A DNA stretch of 64,000 nucleotides from Actinopolymorpha alba DSM 45243 (GTDB lineage: Bacteria > Actinomycetota > Actinomycetes > Propionibacteriales > Actinopolymorphaceae): contig NZ_KB892707.1 of NCBI RefSeq assembly GCF_000373925.1, positions 248,001 to 312,000 of the forward strand, written 5' to 3'. The notes below the pieces were generated by a model. That model saw only the letters and a program-made list of their open reading frames with translations, searched no databases and was not told the DNA's origin. Positions 41,203 to 49,535 of the stretch are shown in pieces. Every line of letters begins with the position of its first letter. Position 1 is the stretch's first letter. The position numbers were made by a program, and so were the translations under genes.

Positions 41203-42507
41203 GTGAACCAACGGGGGATTGCTCGACGGCCCGCACTTGTCGTGCTGGCGGTCCTGGTCGGTTGTCTCGCCGCGGCGGTGCTCTTCACGACGCCGTGGGC
41301 GCCATGGGAGGACGTCGCGGCCGCACCCCCCGTGCCGCACATTCCGATCACGGCCGACTTCACCGCTGACGAGATCGCGCGCAGCGAGGCGTTCCAGTTG
41401 GTGCGGCTGCCCGTGTACATCTCCAGCGCCGTCGGCCTCCTCGCCGCGATCGTGCTCGGCTTCACCCGGCTCGGCGCCCGGCTGAGCGCGCGCGTTCTGC
41501 CCTGCCTGCGTCCCTGGTGGGCGCGGGTGCCGCTCGGCGCGTTCGTGGTGATGGTCGTGACCCGGATCGCGACCCTGCCGTTCGACTTCTGGCTGGAGAT
41601 CGGGCGGCGGGAGCGGGGTATCTCGACGCAGCCCTGGGGGTCGTGGGCGCTGGACCTGCTGCTCGACTTCGCCGTCGTCGCCTTCGTCACCGTGCTGCTG
41701 CTCACCGGACTGGTCGGCTTCGCGCGGCGGTTTCCGCACTGGTGGTGGGCGCCTGCGGCCGCCAGCGCCGCGGTGCTGGTGCTCGTGGGGTCCTACGTCT
41801 ATCCGGTGTTCGTCGAGCCGATCTACAACCGGTTCGCACCGATGCAGCCCGGACCGCTGCGGACGTCTCTGCTCGAACTCGCCCGCGAGGACGGCGTGGC
41901 CGTCAAGGAGGTGCTGATCGCCGACGCGTCCCGGCGTACGACGCGGTTGAACGCCTACGTCTCCGGCTTCGGACCGACCTGGCGCCTGGTCATCTACGAC
42001 ACGTTGCTGGAGGAGGCGACGCCGCAGCAGGTGCGGTTCGTCGTCGCGCACGAGCTTGGCCACGCCAAGCACGAGGACGTCCTTCGGGGCACGCTGGTCG
42101 GCGCACTCGGCGTCGGCCTCGGGGTGGTGGCGCTGGCGGTGCTGCTGGACGTACGCCGGGTGCTCCGGTGCGCCGGTGTGCCGTCGGTGGCCGATCCGCG
42201 GGCGGTCGCGATCGTGCTCGCGCTGGTCGCTCTGGGTATGCAGGTCAGCGGCCCGTTACAGAACCTCATCTCGCGGCGGGTCGAGGCGCGGGCGGACGTC
42301 CATGCGCTCGAGGTCACCCGCGATCCGGCCGGTTACGCGATGACACAACGCTGGCTCGCCGTCACCAACCGGAGCGAGCTGGATCCGGCGCCCCTGGCGT
42401 ACGGGCTGTTCGCCACCCATCCGACCGCACCGGAGCGGATCGCGCTCGTGCGCTGGTGGGCCGTCCTCGAAGGCGATTCGCCGATCCCGTCGCTGGCCGC
42501 GCGCTAG
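41203..42507 (+). CDS. M48 family membrane metalloprotease (Ste24/CAAX-prenyl-protease type)
   Basis: A 434-residue protein with about seven membrane helices and the M48 zinc site VAHELGHAKHED; the third ligand Glu is in SRRVEARADVHAL. SRRTTRLNAYVSGFGPTWRLVIYDT and the length fit the Ste24-like subgroup (M48A) rather than HtpX. It probably degrades or trims membrane proteins. GTG 41203 follows the gluzincin gene by 22 bp, within a duplicated leader, so the two proteases are likely cotranscribed. Confidence 0.9.
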   Translation: MNQRGIARRPALVVLAVLVGCLAAAVLFTTPWAPWEDVAAAPPVPHIPITADFTADEIARSEAFQLVRLPVYISSAVGLLAAIVLGFTRLGARLSARVLPCLRPWWARVPLGAFVVMVVTRIATLPFDFWLEIGRRERGISTQPWGSWALDLLLDFAVVAFVTVLLLTGLVGFARRFPHWWWAPAAASAAVLVLVGSYVYPVFVEPIYNRFAPMQPGPLRTSLLELAREDGVAVKEVLIADASRRTTRLNAYVSGFGPTWRLVIYDTLLEEATPQQVRFVVAHELGHAKHEDVLRGTLVGALGVGLGVVALAVLLDVRRVLRCAGVPSVADPRAVAIVLALVALGMQVSGPLQNLISRRVEARADVHALEVTRDPAGYAMTQRWLAVTNRSELDPAPLAYGLFATHPTAPERIALVRWWAVLEGDSPIPSLAAR

Positions 42508-42568
42508 GGGTCGCGGTCGAACGCCGCGGCGTGGGTCCGGTCAGGAGAGCCGGATAGGGTCGGTAGAC

Positions 42569-43714
42569 GTGGCGCGCACTCTGGTGGTGACCAACGACTT
42601 CCCGACCCGCCAGGGCGGCATCGAGGCATTCGTGCTCGCCCTGTGCCAGCGGATGCCGCCCGCCGAGGTGGTGGTCTACACCGCGTCGATGCCAGGCGAC
42701 CGCGCCTACGACGCGACGCTGCCGTTCCCGGTGATCCGTGATCCGGCGGGCACGCTCCTGCCGACCCCCGTGGTCGCCCGGCGTACCACCGAGGTCATGC
42801 GCTCGGAAGGCTGTGACCGGGTGGTCTTCGGTGCGGCGGCGTCCCTCGGGCTCCTCGCTCCGGCGTTACGCGCGGCCGGCGCCGAGCGGATCGTCGGGCT
42901 CACGCATGGGCACGAGACCTGGTGGGCGCGGGTACCCCTCGCTCGCCAGGCCCTGCGCCGGATCGGGCGGACGACTGACGTCCTCACCTACCTCGGGGAG
43001 TACACCCGCTCGGTGATCGCGGCGGCGGTGGCCCCAGACGACGCCGCCCGGATGGCGCGTCTGACGCCCGGCGTCGATGTCGAGGCGTTCCGTCCGGGCA
43101 CCGGTGGTGAGGTCGTCCGAAAGCAGTTGGGCATCGCTCCCGACCGACCGGTCGTCGTCTGCGTCGCCCGGCTCACCGAACGCAAGGGCCAGGACATGCT
43201 GATCCGGGCCTGGCCGCACGTGCTGCGCGAGGTTCCCGACGCCGTGCTTCTGGTGGTTGGCGACGGCCCGCACCGGCTGGCGCTCGAGCGGCTGACGGAC
43301 GAGGCCGGGGTACGCGACCACGTGGTGTTCGCCGGAGCGGTCCCGTGGTCCGACATCCCGCCGTACTTCGACGCCGGCACCGTCTTCGCGATGCCCTGCC
43401 GTACCCGCCTCGGCGGGCTGGAGCCCGAGGCACTCGGGATCGTCTTCCTGGAGGCGCAGGCGAGCGCCCTGCCGGTGATCGTGGGTGACTCGGGTGGTGC
43501 GCCGGACGCTGTGCTCCATGGGGAGACGGGGTACGTCGTCGATCCCTACAACCCGGTCGCGGTCGGGGCGAAGGTCAGTGCGCTGCTCGCCGATCCGGCC
43601 CGCGCTCGGGCGATGGGGGAGCGTGGCCGGGCCTGGGTCCGCGAGAGCTGGACCTGGGAGGCATCGGTGGCGCGGCTGCGGGACCTGCTGGGATACCCGC
43701 GCGACGCCGGATGA
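42569..43714 (+). CDS. pimB: PimB'-type GDP-mannose phosphatidylinositol-monomannoside mannosyltransferase
   Basis: A 381-residue GT4 (GT-B) glycosyltransferase. It follows mycobacterial PimB' closely: TLVVTNDFPTRQGGIEAFV, VVFGAAASLGLLAP, GLTHGHETWW, LTPGVDVEAFRP, CVARLTERKGQDMLI, VFAMPCRTRLGGLEPEALGIVFLEA and SGGAPDAV, which include the nucleotide-sugar contacts. The enzyme adds the second mannose to phosphatidylinositol monomannoside at the inner membrane face. The GTG start lacks a strong ribosome site. It follows the two proteases and ends back to back with the next, convergent gene. Confidence 0.9.
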   Translation: MARTLVVTNDFPTRQGGIEAFVLALCQRMPPAEVVVYTASMPGDRAYDATLPFPVIRDPAGTLLPTPVVARRTTEVMRSEGCDRVVFGAAASLGLLAPALRAAGAERIVGLTHGHETWWARVPLARQALRRIGRTTDVLTYLGEYTRSVIAAAVAPDDAARMARLTPGVDVEAFRPGTGGEVVRKQLGIAPDRPVVVCVARLTERKGQDMLIRAWPHVLREVPDAVLLVVGDGPHRLALERLTDEAGVRDHVVFAGAVPWSDIPPYFDAGTVFAMPCRTRLGGLEPEALGIVFLEAQASALPVIVGDSGGAPDAVLHGETGYVVDPYNPVAVGAKVSALLADPARARAMGERGRAWVRESWTWEASVARLRDLLGYPRDAG

Positions 43715-45607
43715 TCACACTGGCATGGGGATTCGAGTGCGCGGCCGGGTGGCGGCGGCCCGGCGGCGGTAGCTGAGCAGGCGGATCCCGGCAGCGGAGG
43801 CGACCAGGACCCCGGCGGCTCCGAACCCGGCCGCGGTACCCAGGACCGGCAGCCCGTAGGCGAGGCACCCACCGAGGAGTACGCCGAGGATGGCCAGCCC
43901 GGCAGAGGTGGCGGGATCAGGGCCGGGCGGGTTGGGTCGGCCGGTTTGCGATGCCAGTGGCCCGCGCGGCCGGCCGAGGAACGCCGCCACCACCAGCCCG
44001 GCCACCACCACGGCGAGCGCGACGGCGAGGACGACTGACGCCACCATCCACGTACTCCCGAACGTCCGGGACGCCCATGAGGCCGCGACCACGCCCAGCA
44101 GCCAGGCGGCGGCACCGCCACAGACCCGGTCCGCGAGGGCGCATCCCTGGCGGACCCGCGCGCGGATGGGACGCCGCCGGTGTGGGGGCGCGAAGACCGT
44201 CATCGCGACGCCGGCGACCGTGACCAGCGCGAGGGCCGCCCACGTCGTCCACGACCAGGGGACGCCGTGCCGGCTGAGGGCGGGACGGTCATCGGTCACC
44301 GGTGAGGTGTCGCTGCCGGTGCCCGAGGGGCTGGTCAACGTCCTGACCTGACCTCCCGGGGAAGGACATGAATCGGGCTGCCCGGGCCTCGCCCTGACGG
44401 TCAGGATGAGCGGCGTTCCAGTTGCCTGGTCGTAGACACAGGGCGGGTGGCCGAACGCCCGCGTGACCGTGGCGTCGATCCGGCCGACGAGGAGGGGCTC
44501 GGTGCTGTCGTAACTCACGGCGAGGACGCCGGACGGGGATAGGACCGTGCGCGCCTGGGTGAGTGCCTCCGCGGTCAGGGTGTACGACGAACCTGGCGTG
44601 GGAACGCCCGGCAGTTTCGCGCCCGCGATCCGTGCGCTGAGGAGGATCAGGTCGTAGCGAGCGCCGGGATCGGCGCGCTCGAGGAAGGTACGCGGGTCTG
44701 TCACGTGGACGCTCACCCGCGAGTCGGCGTACGGCTGGCCGGGGTGGCGCCGGCGACCGAACTGGACCAACGCCGGGTCCACCTCGACCGCGTCGACCTG
44801 GTGGGCGCCCCGCGCGAGGGCGAGAGCGACCTCGTTGCCGGCGCCCGCGCCGAGGATCAGCACGCGCGGCGGGTGACCACCGGAGGCCTGGTCGAACGGC
44901 ACTGCGGCCAAGGGGTCAGACCGCACCAGGGGCTCGGCCTCGCGAAGGGGTGGCACCGGCGCGCCGTCGAGGGTCAGCCGGATCGGCCCCTCGCTCCCGG
45001 ACGCCTCGGTGATCGAGGCGTACGGCGACCACGTGGTGCCGGTGGCGAGCACCTGCGTGCCGAGGAGCAGCGGCGGGATTGCCAGCACCGCGACCAGCCC
45101 GGCCGGCACCGCCGGGCGGGCGAGGAGGCAGATCGACCCGACCGCGACGAGGACGGCCCAGCCGAACGGCGGGGTGTCAGCCGAGAGGAGGGCCGCGTCG
45201 ACGCCGCTGCCGGCGAGCGCGCCGAGTGCGGCCAGGGCGAGCGCGGTGACGGGGCGCAGCCCGGCTGGTCGGGCCGCCCGAAGGGTCCGGCCAGCGAGTT
45301 CGCCGTACCCGGCAAGGATCGCCGCGCTCGCGAGCGCGGCGAGCGGGACCGCGACCTGGGCCGGCGGGAGGGGGACCACCGCGAGCCAGACGACGAGCAG
45401 GGCGAGGACCAACGGGCCGTACGCCGGAGCCCAGCGCGGCCGTCCGGCGCGAAGGAGCCCGAACGCCAGTCCGAGCAGGCCGCCGAGGAACACCGCGTTC
45501 GGTACCCGCTCGAGCCGGAGGCCGTACCACTCCGCCGAGCGCGGTAGGGCCAGGAGGAGGAGCGTGACCAAGGCCCCGGCCAGGACGATCCGTACGCCGG
45601 CCCGCAT
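43715..45607 (-). CDS. Membrane protein with spermidine-synthase-like domain
   Basis: A 630-residue protein. About six to seven helices come first (to residue 205), then a cytosolic or outer Rossmann domain with VLILGAGAGNEVALAL and VDAVEVDPALVQFGRRRHP, the SAM/aminopropyl-donor fold of spermidine synthases, then four or more helices. The synthase catalytic Asp pair is not evident (RYDLILLSARIAG stands where DxxD-type residues are expected), so polyamine synthesis is doubtful. ATG 45607 has GGAGGG just upstream. Its stop abuts the pimB stop with no gap. Function unknown. Confidence 0.75.
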   Translation of the reverse strand: MRAGVRIVLAGALVTLLLLALPRSAEWYGLRLERVPNAVFLGGLLGLAFGLLRAGRPRWAPAYGPLVLALLVVWLAVVPLPPAQVAVPLAALASAAILAGYGELAGRTLRAARPAGLRPVTALALAALGALAGSGVDAALLSADTPPFGWAVLVAVGSICLLARPAVPAGLVAVLAIPPLLLGTQVLATGTTWSPYASITEASGSEGPIRLTLDGAPVPPLREAEPLVRSDPLAAVPFDQASGGHPPRVLILGAGAGNEVALALARGAHQVDAVEVDPALVQFGRRRHPGQPYADSRVSVHVTDPRTFLERADPGARYDLILLSARIAGAKLPGVPTPGSSYTLTAEALTQARTVLSPSGVLAVSYDSTEPLLVGRIDATVTRAFGHPPCVYDQATGTPLILTVRARPGQPDSCPSPGGQVRTLTSPSGTGSDTSPVTDDRPALSRHGVPWSWTTWAALALVTVAGVAMTVFAPPHRRRPIRARVRQGCALADRVCGGAAAWLLGVVAASWASRTFGSTWMVASVVLAVALAVVVAGLVVAAFLGRPRGPLASQTGRPNPPGPDPATSAGLAILGVLLGGCLAYGLPVLGTAAGFGAAGVLVASAAGIRLLSYRRRAAATRPRTRIPMPV

Positions 45608-45750
45608 CAACCCTCCAGGCGCTCCGTGGGTGTTGTCCGGGTCTTTGGGCGCCGGCTCGATCCCCTCAGGTGGACCGGCCGGACATACTGGCGTCCCGGC
45701 GTCCGGTTGAATCTATCCGGGCCGGAGGCAGAGAGGCGGAGGTGAGCGGC

Positions 45751-47238
45751 GTGCCGCAGGTCGACCTCGCGGACGACTCGTTCGTCGTGGCGGGCCCCGC
45801 GGTGGTGGCCGACCGGCTGCGCGGCCCGGAGTTCTGGCGGGCGTGCTGGCCCGCGGTCGACCTCGAGCCCTACCACGATCGCGGGGACGAGGGCATGCGG
45901 TGGTACGCCACCGGCGCCCTGGTCGGCACGGCCGAACTCTGGCTCGAGCCGTACCACGACGGCACCCTCGTGCACGTGTTCCTGCGCGCGGACCCGGCGG
46001 AGGCGCTGCCGCCTGGGCGCCGGTTCGAGCGGTTCCGGCGACGCTTCGCGCTGTCTCTCAAGGCGGCGCTGTTCGCGCTGAAGGACGAACTGGAGGACGG
46101 CCGCGCGGTCGGGACCGGGCTGGGTACGCCGGCCGTCGATCCGGCCAGTGGCACTGGTCCGGTCGCTGAGCCAGAGCCGGCCGTCAACGTCGAGCCAGTC
46201 GCTGACGCCGAGCCGGCCGCTGACGCCGAGCCGGCCGCTGACGCCGAGCCGGCCGCTGACGCCGAGCCGGCCGCTGACGCCGCCTGGGCCGATCGGGCGG
46301 CGTATCGGCGATCCGCACCCGCGACGAGTGGCCTTACCCTGATGCTCTCCGAGCTGGCGTCCGGGGAGTCCGACGCCTACGAACTGGTCGACGTACGCCG
46401 GCTCGAGGGCGGCATCGCCACGGCGACCCACCGGATCACCGTGGCCTACGGTCCGGGGCGGACCGAGCGGCAGTTGATCCTGAAGCGGTACGTACCCGAC
46501 GACACGACGGCGACCCTGGAATGGGAGCGGTTGGCGTTCGCGGCGCGGTGCGGGATCCCGACGCCGGAGCCAGTCCTGCTCGACGCGGAAGGGCGGTGGT
46601 TCGGGAGCCCGGCCCTGGTGATGAGCGCGTTGCCGGGCGAGGTGAGGTACGACCACGCTGACCCGAAGGCCTGGGTGGCGGGACTCGCCACGGCGCTCGC
46701 GGCCGTCCATCGGACCGACCTGTCACCGCCGGTGCCCTCCGTCCTGCTCAGGACGCCGACCTGGCAGTCGTACGACCCATCGGAGCTGCCGCCCGGCCCG
46801 CGGACGGACGCCATCACCCGGGTCGTCGGCCGGCTGCGCGAGATCGCGGCCCAGCAACCCGTGGTGCTCTGCCACAGCGACTACCACCCGGGCAACGTGC
46901 TCTTCGAAGACGGCGTGGTCAGCGGTGTCGTCGACTGGAGTGCCGCCCGGCTCGAGCCGGCCGTCTCCGACGTGGCCAACTGCCGGGCTGAGCTGGCTCT
47001 GGTCGCCGGTGGCGAGCTGGCCGACCTGTTCCTCGCGGCCTACGTCAAGGCATCCGGCGGACCGCTCGACTCGCTGCCGTACTGGGATGTCCTCGCCGGT
47101 GCGCGCACGTCGCGCTGGATCGCGTACGCCGAGGAGGCGATGAACCCGTTGGGCGCGCAGGTGACCGCGGAGGGTGCCCGGAGCCGGGTGACGGCGTTTG
47201 TGGACGACGCCCTCGCGGCCGCCGAAGCGGATCTGTAG
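45751..47238 (+). CDS. Polyketide-cyclase/SRPBCC-like domain fused to APH-family kinase
   Basis: A 495-residue two-domain protein. Residues 1-130 (DDSFVVAGPAVVADRLRG, then ALVGTAELWLEPYHDGTLVH, ending in FALSLKAALFALKDELE) look like the actinobacterial lipid-binding/cyclase proteins that usually stand alone. A linker of AEPAAD repeats covers about 140-180. Residues 210-495 are an APH kinase: QLILKRYVP (ATP Lys), VVLCHSDYHPGNVLFED and GVVDWSAARLEPAVSDV (catalytic Asp, metal Asp). GTG 45751 has GGAGG eight bases upstream. The fusion suggests that one domain delivers a lipid-like ligand to the kinase. Confidence 0.75.
   Translation: MPQVDLADDSFVVAGPAVVADRLRGPEFWRACWPAVDLEPYHDRGDEGMRWYATGALVGTAELWLEPYHDGTLVHVFLRADPAEALPPGRRFERFRRRFALSLKAALFALKDELEDGRAVGTGLGTPAVDPASGTGPVAEPEPAVNVEPVADAEPAADAEPAADAEPAADAEPAADAAWADRAAYRRSAPATSGLTLMLSELASGESDAYELVDVRRLEGGIATATHRITVAYGPGRTERQLILKRYVPDDTTATLEWERLAFAARCGIPTPEPVLLDAEGRWFGSPALVMSALPGEVRYDHADPKAWVAGLATALAAVHRTDLSPPVPSVLLRTPTWQSYDPSELPPGPRTDAITRVVGRLREIAAQQPVVLCHSDYHPGNVLFEDGVVSGVVDWSAARLEPAVSDVANCRAELALVAGGELADLFLAAYVKASGGPLDSLPYWDVLAGARTSRWIAYAEEAMNPLGAQVTAEGARSRVTAFVDDALAAAEADL
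46189..46278. repeat. 18-bp tandem repeat encoding the AEPAAD linker
   Basis: Four exact units of GCCGAGCCGGCCGCTGAC (46207-46278) follow one degenerate unit. They join the cyclase-like and kinase domains and keep the frame. Confidence 0.92.
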
Positions 47239-47422
47239 CGCCGGTATCTTGCTCGAGGGCTCGCCCCGGTTGGCGATGAACGACTCTCGTATCGAAGCTC
47301 ACCCCGAGCCGTCCACATCTGGATGGCTTACGGATGAGTTTGCAGCGTGATCATGAATCGACCTGTAGGTCGCTCACTATGCGAGATCGCCCACCGGCGT
47401 ACTGAGGCTTATTCAAACCGCC

Positions 47423-48004
47423 CTAGTCGTCGAGGCCCTTCCGCAGGTCGGGGCAGGTCGGCGAGAGGCTCTGGCGCAGGTCGTTCGCGCTCGCCCCTAG
47501 GCGCCCGGCGGCCGCCCCAAGCGCCTGCCAGGCCCTTGGCGTGGTGTCCTGTCCTCCCCGCAGGTTTTCGATGGCCTTGCTGAGCTGGGAGACCGACCCG
47601 GAGAGCGCGGAGACCTGCTTCTCCCACTCCGTCGGGACGACGACACGGAGTGACCGCAGGTTCTTCTGTACCTGGGCGATGGCCCGCTGGGCGCTGTGAA
47701 TCTCGCTGTAGTCCTGCGCGGTCAGCGCGCCGAGCGAGTTCTGCACGGCCAGGGCCCGCGCACAGACGGTGGCCTTCCCCGCCGGCGTGGGACTCGCCTT
47801 GGCCGGGGGCGCGTCCCGCGTCGAGATCGCGGGACGTGCCCGGCTGCCGGCGCCGGAGTCACCGACGCAGCCGCCCGGCGCCACAAGTAGAACGAGGGCG
47901 GCAGCGGCGACCGGAATCCTCGGCCACCACCCACCTCGCCTCGGCCCGTTCCGCGCTGCGACACCGAAATCCGGACGGCGCGTAGTACCTCGTTGCCAGA
48001 CCAT
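47423..48004 (-). CDS. Putative lipoprotein with helical domain
   Basis: A 193-residue protein. A long basic N-terminus (to residue 28) leads to a hydrophobic stretch and the lipobox-like VAPGGC (Cys near 46). After a Pro/Thr/Ala linker the C-terminal 110 residues are helical, with two further cysteines (TVCARAL and SPTCPDL). I do not recognise it. ATG 48004 has GAGGG about nine bases upstream; a later start would give a more normal signal length. It is divergent from the BNR protein gene. Confidence 0.6.
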   Translation of the reverse strand: MVWQRGTTRRPDFGVAARNGPRRGGWWPRIPVAAAALVLLVAPGGCVGDSGAGSRARPAISTRDAPPAKASPTPAGKATVCARALAVQNSLGALTAQDYSEIHSAQRAIAQVQKNLRSLRVVVPTEWEKQVSALSGSVSQLSKAIENLRGGQDTTPRAWQALGAAAGRLGASANDLRQSLSPTCPDLRKGLDD

Positions 48005-48440
48005 CCGTGCCGCCCTCTCGTCACCGGTCAGGCGCCAGTGTTCAGCGAGGAGGAGGGTGGGGTCGCCCTCCTCAGCGGATGAGATGCCACGTGCCCAGGG
48101 TCACCGCAGCCGAGCCGTCAGCTCTGCATTGGTTCGGCTGCGGTTCACGGACAGACGTGATGGAGGTGTCTCGGCTTCTTCACCGAAACTCCTCCGCCAA
48201 GTCACGGCAACCTCGCGAGCGATCTCGCATAGTGAGCGACACTCGAACCCGACCTAGGATCGTGAAGGATTCTGGTCAAATGTCGACGAAAATCCTTCAC
48301 GATCATGGCCCGCCACCTCGGCGAAGTTGATCACACCGGCGGTTGTCGGTGCGCGCCCCCATACTTTGGAACGCGCGCTGGCCGTGGCGGCCGGCCACCT
48401 TCGACCACGCGCACGACGACGTGCGGGAAGGAGAGGCGAC
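48005..48440. other. 436-bp divergent gap with repeat B
   Basis: The gap between the lipoprotein and BNR starts holds repeat B copy 2 and its stem-loop (48162-48304). TTGATCAACTTCGCC appears in inverted form around 48320, matching the sequence after the erpA hairpin. No gene or clear promoter is seen. Confidence 0.55.
48162..48304. repeat. Intergenic repeat B, copy 2, with 14-bp stem-loop
   Basis: 48162-48237 is about four-fifths identical to 12182-12258: both start GGAGGTGTCTCGGCTTCT, share CTCCTCCGCCAAG and end GCATAGTGAGC. Twenty bases on, a stem-loop has perfect 14-bp arms (GATCGTGAAGGATT at 48258-48271 with 48291-48304). The hairpin stem differs fully from that of copy 1. Confidence 0.75.
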
Positions 48441-49532
48441 ATGACCGTCGTACTCGCGATCGGCACCGGCAAGGGGCTGTTCCTCGCCCGCAGCGGCGAC
48501 GACCGGCACGAATGGCAGATCAGTGGGCCGCACTTTCCGATGACGGCGGTCTACTCCGTGGCCATCGACACCCGCCGACAGCCGGCCCGGCTACTGGTGG
48601 GCGTGAGCAGCTCCCACTTCGGACCCAGCGTCGCCATCAGTGACGACCTCGGCGAGACGTGGCAGGAGCCGGAGGTGGCTCCGATCGCGTTCCCGACCGA
48701 GACCGGCGCGGCGCTCGAACGCGTCTGGCAGTTGACTCCCGGCCGGGCGGACCAGCCCGACGTGATCTACGCCGGGGTCCAGCCGTCGGCGTTGTTCCGC
48801 TCCGAGGACGGCGGGCGGTCCTTCGCGCTGGTGCGCGGCCTGTGGGATCACCCGCACCGCGAGCACTGGGAGCCGGGGTTCGGCGGCAAGGCCGTGCACA
48901 CGGTGCTCCCGCATCCGACCGATCCCGCCAGGGTGGTTGTCGCCATGTCCACCGGCGGCGTCTACCGCACCAGTGACGGCGGCGCGACCTGGGAGGCCAC
49001 CAACACCGGCATCAAGGCGTATTTCCTGCCTGACAACCCCTATCCGGAGTTCGGTCAGTGTGTGCACAAGATCGCTCGCCATCCCGACCGGCCCGAGCAG
49101 TTCTTCGCCCAGAACCACCACGGCGTCTACCGCTCCGACGACGGCGGCTCCACGTGGGTGTCGATCGCGGATGGGCTGCCGAGCGACTTCGGCTTCCCCA
49201 TCGTGGTGCACCCCCACCGGCCGGGCGTCATCTACACCTTCCCGCTCACCGCTGACGGCCTGAGGTTCCCTCCGGAGGATCGCTGCCGTATCTACCGGAG
49301 CGAGGACGCGGGCTCGACCTGGACAGCCCTGGCGAAAGGCCTGCCGGAGGAGGGGTTCTACGCGACCGTGCTGCGCGACGCTCTCGCCTGCGACGACGCG
49401 GACCCAGCCGGTGTCTATGTCGGTGCTCGGTCGGGCGAGGTCTATGCCAGCGCAGACGAGGGCGAGAGCTGGCGGCTGGTGGCTTCCCACCTCCCGGACG
49501 TGCTCTGTGTCCGCGCGGCCGTGGTGGGGTGA
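48441..49532 (+). CDS. BNR-repeat beta-propeller protein (sialidase/VPS10-like fold)
   Basis: A 363-residue protein made of repeated BNR/Asp-box units: SEDGGRSFALV, TSDGGATWEAT, SDDGGSTWVSI, SEDAGSTWTAL and SADEGESWRLV. This predicts a six- or seven-bladed propeller, seen in sialidases and photosynthesis factor HCF136-like proteins. The Arg triad of true sialidases is not evident and there is no signal peptide, so it is probably a cytoplasmic binding propeller. ATG 48441 follows GGAGAGG. Its stop lies three bases before the MoaD/ThiS-like gene, which suggests a working pair. Confidence 0.85.
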   Translation: MTVVLAIGTGKGLFLARSGDDRHEWQISGPHFPMTAVYSVAIDTRRQPARLLVGVSSSHFGPSVAISDDLGETWQEPEVAPIAFPTETGAALERVWQLTPGRADQPDVIYAGVQPSALFRSEDGGRSFALVRGLWDHPHREHWEPGFGGKAVHTVLPHPTDPARVVVAMSTGGVYRTSDGGATWEATNTGIKAYFLPDNPYPEFGQCVHKIARHPDRPEQFFAQNHHGVYRSDDGGSTWVSIADGLPSDFGFPIVVHPHRPGVIYTFPLTADGLRFPPEDRCRIYRSEDAGSTWTALAKGLPEEGFYATVLRDALACDDADPAGVYVGARSGEVYASADEGESWRLVASHLPDVLCVRAAVVG

Positions 49533-49535
49533 GGC

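Noticed and set aside
39684-41705. A 673-codon open frame on the minus strand
   Set aside because: It runs opposite the two metalloprotease genes, whose motifs (HETTH, HELGH) are unambiguous. The antisense product has only biased composition.
43715-45607. Functional spermidine synthase
   Set aside because: The nucleotide-binding motifs fit but the acidic catalytic pair was not found, and the membrane segments are atypical. I kept only a fold-level call.
46189-46278. 18-bp repeats as a CRISPR array or iteron
   Set aside because: There are no spacers and the repeats lie inside a coding region, where they encode a linker.
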